Virus record (IMG/VR): IMGVR_UViG_3300021960_000233
Coordinates: 1 to 35,983 of that record
Reading direction: 5' to 3' (one strand)
Source: a virus
Length of the DNA: 35,983 bases
The notes under the pieces are model-generated. The model searched no databases. It was not told the origin of the DNA and was given only the letters and a program-made list of their open reading frames with translations. The position numbers were made by a program, and so were the translations under genes. How positions within the stretch are numbered: the stretch's first letter is position 1; the number at the start of each line of letters is the position of its first letter. Positions 7,960-13,665 of this stretch are shown here, piece by piece.

Positions 7960-8368
7960 CAGTGTTAATCTCCTCATAGTCACCATCAACAACGTCATTA
8001 CCAACTTTAACGTTAGGAACACCGCTAATATTAATGCTAATCGAATTACTACCACCATTCTTGATAACGTCTTTCTCAAAGGCAGCTACTGGTGCTATTC
8101 TATCTATAACTAATTTCCATGCGGCTGCTTGATTCTTATGTTCGTTGTCTAAGGCAGCATCAAAGATAGCTTCTAACACTTTACTTGATTTAGGAGAAGC
8201 TAACATACGGGCTTTATATTCGTTAATAATAGAAGCATCCCCTTTAGGACGTCCTACTTTACCCCTACCACCTTGTTGTTTAGCTAACACGTCTTCTTTA
8301 CGTGGTCTTCCTCTTTTCTTCTTAACAGGTGTGTTAGAAATAACACTCTCATTGTTAACGTCTGTCAT
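7952..8368 (-). CDS. Terminase small subunit (probable)
   Basis: 138 aa, ATG 8368 behind AAAGGAAAA. The N-terminus carries two AT-hook-like basic patches, K-K-K-R-G-R-P-R-K and G-R-G-K-V-G-R-P-K-G (residues about 17-43), suggesting DNA binding. A helical middle (SSKVLEAIFDAALDNEHKNQ) and an acidic C-terminus follow. Its place at the head of the late block, one gene away from the large terminase, supports the role. It is first after promoter B, with a leader of about 190 nt. Confidence 0.75.
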   Translation of the reverse strand: MTDVNNESVISNTPVKKKRGRPRKEDVLAKQQGGRGKVGRPKGDASIINEYKARMLASPKSSKVLEAIFDAALDNEHKNQAAAWKLVIDRIAPVAAFEKDVIKNGGSNSISINISGVPNVKVGNDVVDGDYEEINTDE

Positions 8369-8412
8369 AGAGTTTTCCTTTTAATTGTTTAGGGCTCTTC
8401 TATATAGGTCTA

Positions 8413-8540
8413 GTTGTTCATGTTAACAACGGCTTAATATAGTTGCTTCTTAGAAACGGTTGTCATGGTGGTAAACAACCGTTCTTAGTAGTAACTAATA
8501 TATCGTTTAGTTAGTTGAACATTCTTATGTTGGATGTTCA
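8413..8540 (-). promoter_or_regulatory. Hairpin-rich leader of the small-terminase transcript
   Basis: Three inverted repeats lie between promoter B and the gene: TGAACAT/ATGTTCA (8516-8522 with 8534-8540), AACGGTTGT/ACAACCGTT (8455-8463 with 8475-8483, 11-nt loop), and GTTGTT/AACAAC (8413-8418 with 8425-8430). None is followed by a T-run on the minus strand, so they are more likely leader structures than terminators. Confidence 0.6.
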
Positions 8541-8565
8541 GACCTATTTAGTCTATATACTATAT

Positions 8566-8594
8566 ATTATAGCATACTTTTAAGCAAATGTCAA
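8566..8594 (-). promoter_or_regulatory. Sigma70 promoter B (late block, small terminase)
   Basis: On the minus strand TTGACA (8594-8589), 17-bp spacer ending TGC (extended -10), TATAAT (8571-8566), then ATATAGTATATA. The 15 bases around the -35 box match promoter A. It directs transcription leftward into the terminase-lysin-portal genes. Confidence 0.9.
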
Positions 8595-8679
8595 GCTTTT
8601 TCTTCTACTTTCTGTTAATTAATTACTACTACCATTTAACTAGACAGCTAGTCATCCCTATGCGCATGTTCTGTATAGC

Positions 8680-9137
8680 TATTTAGCCTTTATAATCAAC
8701 TATTTAGCCCTATTTAGCCCTATGTACTAGCATGTGGTCTATTTAGCTAATATTTAGTCTGTTTAGCTAAAGGTCTGTACAGTCTTTTTAGCAAATCTGT
8801 GAGGCTACTACAACTAAACAGCCTATGAATCCCCTCCCCCGCCCCCTAAATAGCCTATTCAGACTGGTCAGACCTCCGACCTCTTACCTGTTGACTGGTC
8901 AGACCTGTTAAGGCTTGACAGACTATGCAGCCTATGCTAGGCGTTGGACTATGCAGGCTATTGAGCTGTACAGTTGGATGTGTAGGTCTGTTAAGCTACC
9001 TATAAAGCTAAACAGGCTAAACAAACTAAACAGGCTAATCACACACACTACAACTAAACAGTCTAAGCACTAGCGTATAGTCTATATAGGCTAAACAGTT
9101 TAAAAAGTGGATAAACAGCCTAAACAATATAAAGCTA
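8680..9137. repeat. Array of TTTAGC / GCTAAACAG boxes in opposed orientation
   Basis: The left half (8680-8790) has about seven TTTAG boxes, five of them inside TATTTAG (for example 8680, 8701, 8711, 8750). The right half (8813-9137) has about nine boxes reading CTAAA, mostly CTAAACAG (for example near 8814, 9008, 9017, 9027, 9054, 9091, 9130). No box in the wrong orientation was seen in either half. The switch occurs next to a C-rich core CCCCTCCCCCGCCCCC. This resembles iterons or a multi-site operator. Confidence 0.7.
8862..8906. repeat. Two direct copies of GACTGGTCAGACCT, 31 bp apart
   Basis: Copies at 8862-8875 and 8893-8906 are identical over 14 bp. Each contains the dyad GGTC-A-GACC. 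The 31-bp start-to-start distance is about three helical turns, placing both on the same face of the DNA, as expected for cooperative binding of a dimeric protein. Confidence 0.7.
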
Positions 9138-9185
9138 AACAAATCAACAACATATAAATTAATATAAAATAATTACAATAAAAGG

Positions 9186-9213
9186 TTGACTTATAATTCA
9201 TAGTGTTTATAAT
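9186..9213 (+). promoter_or_regulatory. Sigma70 promoter F (early genes)
   Basis: TTGACT (9186-9191), 16-bp spacer, TATAAT (9208-9213), following an AT-rich stretch. It reads into the first early gene at 9273. It lacks the downstream motif shared by promoters A to E, so it may be an early promoter regulated differently. Confidence 0.75.
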
Positions 9214-9272
9214 TGGTAACAAGTCAGGGCAACAACGCAATGACAACAAGTAAACAAAACAAAGGTGATATT

Positions 9273-9530
9273 ATGAATACTTACAACGGTTGGACAAATA
9301 AAGAAACATGGCTTGTAAACTTACATTACGGTGACGCTATCACTGAACAAGTGGAAGAACAAGGGCACATGGAAGCAAACGAAATGCAGGAATGGGTAGA
9401 GTATGTTGCGCTTGAATGTGAAGCGATGAGTTGTTTGCCTAGTGGCTTACTGATGGACTTTATTAATACATGTTTTAGTGAAGTTAATTGGGACGAGTTA
9501 GCAAGTCATTACATTGTAGAAGAGGCTTAA
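9273..9530 (+). CDS. Conserved early phage protein with NGWxNKETWLVNL motif
   Basis: 85 aa. The start at ATG 9273 is chosen for its AAAGGTGAT site; the upstream TTG 9213 lies in the -10 box. The N-terminus NGWTNKETWLVNLHYGD defines a small family seen in many phages (I believe DUF7249), of unknown function. The rest is acidic, with several conserved-looking W, C and E positions. It is the first gene after promoter F, a place where host-takeover or anti-defence genes are often found; a role for it is not shown. Confidence 0.75.
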   Translation: MNTYNGWTNKETWLVNLHYGDAITEQVEEQGHMEANEMQEWVEYVALECEAMSCLPSGLLMDFINTCFSEVNWDELASHYIVEEA

Positions 9531-9531
9531 C

Positions 9532-9702
9532 ATGCTAGATATATCAATACATAAAATTCAAAGTATTATAATAAAAAGCAATACTTTAAGTAGTGGCACA
9601 GAAGTTAAGACGTTAGTTATAACCACAGAAACAGGTAAGCACGACGTTACGTTGTTCGCTGATAATCTCGAGCAATTAGATTTTAAAACACAGGAGAAGT
9701 AA
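9532..9702 (+). CDS. Small early hypothetical protein
   Basis: 56 aa (MLDISIHKIQSIIIKSN...). It starts 2 bp after the previous stop. A mixed beta pattern (TLVITTETGKHDVTLFADN) suggests a small compact fold. I do not recognise it. The AAACACAGGAGAAG at its end supplies the ribosome binding site for the next gene. Confidence 0.6.
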   Translation: MLDISIHKIQSIIIKSNTLSSGTEVKTLVITTETGKHDVTLFADNLEQLDFKTQEK

Positions 9703-9704
9703 AG

Positions 9705-9899
9705 ATGACACAATTAAAGAATGGTCGCATTATGTTTAATAATATGTTCGGTAAAGGGTTTATTGCAGTACGTAAACATAAAAAGCGTTACGGGTTGCAA
9801 AGTGGTAAATGCTTCCGTATGGTACACATAGGCTTGAGGTCTTTCTATTTCGAAAAAGGCTCAGCAATGCGCTATCTAGGTCAAACATTTGGACGCTAA
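9705..9899 (+). CDS. Small basic early protein
   Basis: 64 aa, strongly basic and aromatic (FGKGFIAVRKHKKRYG, then K-C-F-R-M-V). It starts 3 bp after the previous stop behind AGGAGAAG. A nucleic-acid-binding role is possible from charge alone. No family recognised. Confidence 0.65.
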   Translation: MTQLKNGRIMFNNMFGKGFIAVRKHKKRYGLQSGKCFRMVHIGLRSFYFEKGSAMRYLGQTFGR

Positions 9900-9910
9900 C
9901 ACAAACCATT

Positions 9911-9976
9911 CTAAGCAGTTCTAAACAGAACCAATAGGATTGCTTAGCTTACTACATTATAACGCCTCACAAGGCG
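9911..9976 (+). other. Structured intergenic RNA candidate (three stems)
   Basis: Outer stem CTAAGCA/TGCTTAG (9911-9917 with 9941-9947) encloses stem GTTCT/AGAAC with an AAAC tetraloop (9918-9931). A separate stem CGCCT-CACA-AGGCG follows (9963-9976). No T-run follows, so a terminator is unlikely. It may be an RNA processing or translation-control site between early genes. Confidence 0.5.
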
Positions 9977-9995
9977 ATACAGGAACAATCAGACA

Positions 9996-10223
9996 ATGTT
10001 TAGATATATTAAGAACAACACAACTGGTACATTATTGATTGACTATGGGTTATATCATCGAGGGATGGGCTCGGTGCTGTATCCTGTTAAACAGGGGTTT
10101 ACCGAAGTTTACAAAGGACTACCTAGCTATAATGCGGCTAGTGTTAGGCATAAGCGTAGCATGGTTGCACAGAAAGCTAGCGAAGCCCGCTATTATCAAA
10201 ACAATACAACGAGGTTTGAATAA
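9996..10223 (+). CDS. Early hypothetical protein
   Basis: 75 aa (MFRYIKNNTTGTLLIDYGLY...), with many Y, R and N residues and a basic C-terminal half (RHKRSMVAQKASEARYY). The ATG lies 11 nt after AGGA. Its TAA shares an A with the next ATG. A second frame at 10039-10257 overlaps it but lacks a good start, so this frame is preferred. Function unknown. Confidence 0.6.
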   Translation: MFRYIKNNTTGTLLIDYGLYHRGMGSVLYPVKQGFTEVYKGLPSYNAASVRHKRSMVAQKASEARYYQNNTTRFE

Positions 10224-10366
10224 TGAAAGATTTACACGTACTAATCAGAGAGATTAAGGACAGTTACGACACATTAGGGATAGCATACAATAAAGATGAT
10301 ATTATTAATGTATTGATTAGCTACTATGGGTTAAAACCTTATCAGATTGAGGAGTTGAAGTTATGA
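10223..10366 (+). CDS. Small early hypothetical protein
   Basis: 47 aa (MKDLHVLIREIKDSYDTLGI...). It starts on the A of the previous TAA and ends with ATGA overlap into the next gene, a tight operon arrangement. It looks helical and has no recognised domain. Confidence 0.6.
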   Translation: MKDLHVLIREIKDSYDTLGIAYNKDDIINVLISYYGLKPYQIEELKL

Positions 10367-10552
10367 TTGACAACTGCATAGACTATTTAGAACAAAACGG
10401 GTATTACGGTAATGTGGATGATGACATAACTTCGGCAATAGCCTTTAAAGCCGCCGAGGAGCTCTGTTACCGCTTTACAGATAAAGACGGGGGGCGAAGT
10501 ACCAGATAATGTTTTCGACGTCGTGGTGGGCTTAATAGAAGGTGAATTATGA
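10363..10552 (+). pseudogene. Early gene with apparent +1 frameshift at a G6 run
   Basis: The frame from ATG 10363 reads MIDNCIDYLEQNGYYGNVDD and runs to T-D-K-D-G-G-R-S-T-R-stop (10509). At the run of six G (10489-10494), skipping one base gives D-G-G-E-V-P-D-N-V-F-D-V-V-V-G-L-I-E-G-E-L and a stop at 10550-10552 that overlaps the next ATG (10549) as ATGA, the pattern used throughout this operon. The intended product is therefore probably 62 aa. The cause may be a homopolymer sequencing error, a real mutation or programmed slippage. Confidence 0.65.
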
Positions 10553-10761
10553 TATATATAGTAACAAAGAGAAACGAAAAAGGCTATTCAGAACTTGTCA
10601 AAGCGTTTAAATCCGCTCACATAGCGAGGCGATACGTGTTAGACCATAATAATAGCAGTTGGCAGGATGGTGAGGATTACACGTTCACTGTGGAGGCTAT
10701 GCACTTAGACGGAGTGCACCATCAAACACCTATCAGGGGAGTTGAACAACTATGTTTATAG
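10549..10761 (+). CDS. Early hypothetical protein
   Basis: 70 aa (MIYIVTKRNEKGYSELVKAF...). The N-terminal beta strand, helix (FKSAHIARRYVLDHN) and second strand (DYTFTVEAMHLDGVHH) suggest a small alpha/beta fold. The next protein (10752) has a similar strand-helix layout, so the two may be distant paralogues. It overlaps the next gene by 10 bp. Function unknown. Confidence 0.65.
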   Translation: MIYIVTKRNEKGYSELVKAFKSAHIARRYVLDHNNSSWQDGEDYTFTVEAMHLDGVHHQTPIRGVEQLCL

Positions 10762-10907
10762 TGATACAATGTTGCACTAAGACAGGTCATGAGAGTGAAC
10801 TGGCAGCTTTTAAGACGATGAGTAGGGCTTATGCGTTCTTGATGAATAAACAGTCTGCATATCCTGAATTAGAATTTTACATATTACCGGAGTTAGAAGA
10901 TGAGTAG
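10752..10907 (+). CDS. Small early hypothetical protein
   Basis: 51 aa (MFIVIQCCTKTGHESELAAF...), ending F-Y-I-L-P-E-L-E-D-E. It overlaps both neighbours by a few bases. The opening strand, helix (TMSRAYAFLMNKQ) and closing strand mirror the preceding protein. No domain recognised. Confidence 0.6.
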   Translation: MFIVIQCCTKTGHESELAAFKTMSRAYAFLMNKQSAYPELEFYILPELEDE

Positions 10908-10977
10908 TTTGGAGTTTACATTATGGATGGTTGTTATAATTGGCATTGTTTGGGCAATATATGAGGATTTTGAATAA
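10900..10977 (+). CDS. Very small membrane peptide
   Basis: 25 aa (MSSLEFTLWMVVIIGIVWAI, then Y-E-D-F-E). Nearly all of it is one predicted transmembrane helix with an acidic tail. Start and stop are interlocked with both neighbours (ATG inside the upstream gene, TAATG at the end), which argues that it is translated. Role unknown. Confidence 0.55.
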   Translation: MSSLEFTLWMVVIIGIVWAIYEDFE

Positions 10978-11198
10978 TGAGATGTTTAGCATGTAACGTA
11001 GAATTAAATGATTATGAGAGTACAAGACGCAATAACGATGGGGAGTATTTAGATTTATGTAACTATTGTTATAATAGCGTTAAAGAGGATGTAACAGTGG
11101 CAACAAATCACGACACTGGTATTGTAGACCATGGCTTAATAGACAGTAGCATAAACTTATTTGTAAATGATTACGCTCCTACTATTGACAACGAATGA
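10977..11198 (+). CDS. Small zinc-ribbon early protein
   Basis: 73 aa. C-L-A-C near residue 4 and C-N-Y-C near residue 28, after the stretch ELNDYESTRRNNDGEYLDL, form a likely zinc ribbon. Proteins of this form occur before the primase-helicase in many T7-like phages. The acidic C-terminal half has no motif. Promoter E overlaps its 3' end. Probably a protein- or nucleic-acid-binding regulator. Confidence 0.7.
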   Translation: MRCLACNVELNDYESTRRNNDGEYLDLCNYCYNSVKEDVTVATNHDTGIVDHGLIDSSINLFVNDYAPTIDNE

Positions 11199-11213
11199 AA
11201 AACATGATAAAAT
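11185..11213 (+). promoter_or_regulatory. Sigma70 promoter E (replication genes)
   Basis: TTGACA (11185-11190), 17-bp spacer ending ATGA, TAAAAT (11208-11213), so extended -10 TGn is present. The downstream ATATTACTATATAGT is identical to that after promoter C. The -35 box lies inside the zinc-ribbon gene. It reads into the primase-helicase leader. Confidence 0.85.
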
Positions 11214-11222
11214 ATTACTATA

Positions 11223-11291
11223 TAGTTTGCTTCAAAGCCTTTTAAGAATGGTTTTTGTTACCATTACAAAAAACCACTATAAAGCAAACTA
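11223..11291 (+). promoter_or_regulatory. Structured leader RNA before primase-helicase
   Basis: The transcript from promoter E should begin at about 11220. An outer stem TAGTTTGCTT/AAGCAAACTA (11223-11232 with 11282-11291) encloses an inner stem TGGTTTTT/AAAAACCA (11249-11256 with 11269-11276). An alternative inner stem AATGG/CCATT (11247-11251 with 11261-11265) uses some of the same bases and so excludes it. No T-run follows. The layout suits a leader that shields the message end or switches expression. Confidence 0.6.
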
Positions 11292-11314
11292 AAAAGCCTA
11301 TATAGGAGAGAATA

Positions 11315-12895
11315 ATGGCTTATGTAAAGAGTGGGTTACCATGCCCTATGTGTAATAGTTCGGATGCCTATGGAATTGACGAAAACGATTGGGGTAATTG
11401 CTTTAGCTGCAAACAACGACGATACGAGGGTGATAACACTTATCAGAAACAGGCTGCAAAGCCCTACAAAGGAAAAACAATGGAACATAGGTTAGATATA
11501 CAGGCGATAGCAGATAGGAAGTTAGCGTTTGATACATGTAAGTTTTACAATGTTGGTTACAAGGGCGATGATTTATATTTCCCTATTGACAACTCAAAAG
11601 CCTACAAAGTACGAATTAACGGTGAAAAGCTGTTCAAGATAGAGGGTAACTTCACAGACGCTACACAGCTATTTGGACAGGATAAGTTTGCAGAGGGTGG
11701 TAAGTTTGTTGTCGTGACAGAGGGTGAATTTGACGCTATGTCGTTCTATCAGATGTCAGGCAGGTATGCCACACCTAGCGTTAGTGTTAGGAACGGTGCT
11801 ACATCGGCTTTAAAAGACGTTAAGAACAACTACGACTTCCTTAATTCATTTGATGAAGTGATTATATGGTTTGACAATGACGATGCAGGCATTAAAGCTG
11901 CGAACGAATGCGCTGAAGTGTTAGGACACAAGGCAAAGATTGTTGGTGGTAGACCTGATTTTAAAGACTGTTCAGACTTTTTAATGGCTAACAAGTCAGC
12001 TGAAGCAATGAAACAGTTTTGGAATGCTAAACGATGGACTCCAGACGGCATTATAGGCGGTGCGAGTTTGTATGACGAGGTTATGAAGCCTTTAGAGAAG
12101 TCAGACTGCGATTATCCGTACAAGGGCTTGAATGAGCTTACATACGGCATACGCAAAGGTGAACTGGTAACAGTGACAGCAGGTAGTGGTTTAGGTAAGA
12201 GTCAGTTTTTACGTGAAGTGGTTTATCACATACTACAGAACACAGGTGATAACGTTGGTTTGATGTTCCTGGAAGAAAGCACACGTAAAACAGGGTTGAG
12301 TATCATGTCATTACATGCTAACAAACCTTTGCACATACCGACTACACAGGCTACACAGGAAGAGAAAGACGATGCGTTTAAAGCAACTCTTGGAACAGAC
12401 CGTATATTTATGTTTGACCATTTTGGGAGCAGTAGCATTGACAATATTGTTAATCGTGTTCGCTATCTTAGTAGAGTTACCGACTGCCAGTACATATTTT
12501 TAGACCATGTTAGTATCATTGTATCAGCACAGGACAATGGCGATGAACGTAAAGCAATAGACGAGATAATGACTAAGCTAAGAACGTTAGTACAAGAGAC
12601 AGAGATTTCGCTTATCATTGTATCGCACCTGAAAAGACCTGATAAGAAAGGACATGAAGAGGGGGCAGCTACAAGCTTAGCTCAACTGCGTGGTTCAGGT
12701 AGTATAGCACAGCTTAGCGACATGGTTTTGGGCTTAGAGCGTAATGGGCAAGCAGATGACCCGACAGTTAGAAATACAACGCATGTACGTGTATTAAAGA
12801 ATAGATTTGCAGGGGTAACTGGTAAGGCTTGTCAATTGCTATATGACTTAGACACTGGTAGAATGACAGAGACTTTTGAAGAGGAGGCATTATGA
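11315..12895 (+). CDS. DNA primase-helicase (T7 gp4-like)
   Basis: 526 aa. A zinc ribbon (C10, C13, C29, C32) and a TOPRIM domain (T-E-G-E-F-D near 135-140, and W-F-D-N-D-D at 185-190) make the primase. A RecA-like hexameric helicase follows, with Walker A G-S-G-L-G-K-S (290-296), Walker B Y-I-F-L-D-H (393-398), S-H-L-K (437-440) and K-N-R-F near the end. It unwinds the fork and lays primers for the polymerase encoded downstream. The start at ATG 11315 follows AGGAGAG. It overlaps the next gene by 4 bp. Similar in length to T7 gp4 (566 aa). Confidence 0.95.
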   Translation: MAYVKSGLPCPMCNSSDAYGIDENDWGNCFSCKQRRYEGDNTYQKQAAKPYKGKTMEHRLDIQAIADRKLAFDTCKFYNVGYKGDDLYFPIDNSKAYKVRINGEKLFKIEGNFTDATQLFGQDKFAEGGKFVVVTEGEFDAMSFYQMSGRYATPSVSVRNGATSALKDVKNNYDFLNSFDEVIIWFDNDDAGIKAANECAEVLGHKAKIVGGRPDFKDCSDFLMANKSAEAMKQFWNAKRWTPDGIIGGASLYDEVMKPLEKSDCDYPYKGLNELTYGIRKGELVTVTAGSGLGKSQFLREVVYHILQNTGDNVGLMFLEESTRKTGLSIMSLHANKPLHIPTTQATQEEKDDAFKATLGTDRIFMFDHFGSSSIDNIVNRVRYLSRVTDCQYIFLDHVSIIVSAQDNGDERKAIDEIMTKLRTLVQETEISLIIVSHLKRPDKKGHEEGAATSLAQLRGSGSIAQLSDMVLGLERNGQADDPTVRNTTHVRVLKNRFAGVTGKACQLLYDLDTGRMTETFEEEAL

Positions 12896-13215
12896 ATCCA
12901 AATTGGTCTGAATCACTAGAGTATCGAATTAAACCTAAACCTAAATGGGAAAAACGGCAAGAAGTCCCCTTGTTTTATGAAAGGTATGATTGTTACATTC
13001 CACAGAAAATTCATGATTTTGACACAATACACCAGTTTGTAACTGAGTTCGAAACTGACTGGGATAATCAAACTTGTGAAGTATTTAAGGACTTTAATAA
13101 AAACTATAAAGTGATTCTATGTGACACTTATCCATCTCTAGGTGTTGTGCGTATGTCAAAAGTATGCGCTGAAAAATTATGTGACATGTTGAACAATAAC
13201 GAGGTAGAACTATGA
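12892..13215 (+). CDS. Hypothetical protein between helicase and polymerase
   Basis: 107 aa (MNPNWSESLEYRIKPKPKWE...). ATGA overlap with the helicase gene indicates coupling. The sequence has a basic N-terminus and an alpha/beta middle (VILCDTYPSLGVVRMS). I do not recognise it. Its position within the replication operon suggests an accessory role. Confidence 0.7.
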   Translation: MNPNWSESLEYRIKPKPKWEKRQEVPLFYERYDCYIPQKIHDFDTIHQFVTEFETDWDNQTCEVFKDFNKNYKVILCDTYPSLGVVRMSKVCAEKLCDMLNNNEVEL

Positions 13216-13230
13216 CAGGGAACAATAACT

Positions 13231-13665
13231 ATGAAAAGACAACCAGAACTAGACCTAGGTATGGACTTGAAGAGTTTAAAGAACGAACTAAGCGAGACAA
13301 AGGAAATAAAAAAGTGCGACACGTGCAAAGAATGGTTATCAATTGACAGCTTTGCAAACAATTCTTACAAGCCTGATAATTTAGCTTCAACCTGTAAAGT
13401 ATGCAGCAAAGCGAACTACACCAGGAAGAAGATACACTACAAAGGACTGTATCAGCTACAAAATGGACGTTGTGCTATATGCAACTGTACAACCGAAGAC
13501 AATAGAAAGGACTTTGCAGTTGACCACTGCCACACCACTGGTAAGGTTAGAGAGTTGTTGTGCAACGGATGTAACAGTGGTATAGGTAGTTTTAAAGACA
13601 AACCTGAATTATTAAACAAAGCAATACAATATTTGGAAAAACATAATGAAACGTCTACTGATTGA
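13231..13665 (+). CDS. HNH endonuclease, Endonuclease VII type
   Basis: 144 aa. The N-terminal zinc ribbon has K-K-C-D-T-C and C-K-V-C. The catalytic block is C-A-I-C-N-C, F-A-V-D-H-C-H-T-T-G-K-V-R-E-L-L-C and C-N-S-G-I-G, with the closing L-N-K-A-I-Q-Y-L-E-K helix. It is homologous in pattern to the product of 7131-7541. It lies immediately before the DNA polymerase gene and overlaps it by 20 bp. It is probably a free-standing homing gene, although a Holliday-junction role in phage recombination cannot be excluded. Confidence 0.88.
   Translation: MKRQPELDLGMDLKSLKNELSETKEIKKCDTCKEWLSIDSFANNSYKPDNLASTCKVCSKANYTRKKIHYKGLYQLQNGRCAICNCTTEDNRKDFAVDHCHTTGKVRELLCNGCNSGIGSFKDKPELLNKAIQYLEKHNETSTD

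Larger units (their letters stand above)
8369..9272. other. Gene-free control region between divergent blocks
   Basis: About 0.9 kb without a credible gene on either strand. From left to right it holds the hairpin-rich small-terminase leader (to 8560), promoter B (8566-8594, minus), an array of TTTAGC boxes (8680-8790), a C-rich core (8831-8847), two GACTGGTCAGACCT repeats, an array of inverted GCTAAACAG boxes (8813-9137), an AT-rich stretch (9131-9183), and promoter F (9186-9213, plus). The arrangement suits a replication origin and transcription control point. That role is inferred. Confidence 0.7.

Noticed and set aside
7952-8079. Longer N-terminus for the M15 lysin with hydrophobic residues
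   Set aside because: The extension reads an alternative frame of the small terminase gene. The lysin family begins near M-S-K-Y-F-T at 7959.
10039-10257. Alternative early ORF in a shifted frame
   Set aside because: It starts at a weak codon, overlaps two better linked genes, and shows no motif.
13212-13343. Small ORF starting MTGNNNYEKTTRTRPRYGLE overlapping the Endo VII-type gene
   Set aside because: The endonuclease frame from 13231 has clear zinc-ribbon and HNH motifs. The alternative is short and lacks support beyond an ATGA overlap.
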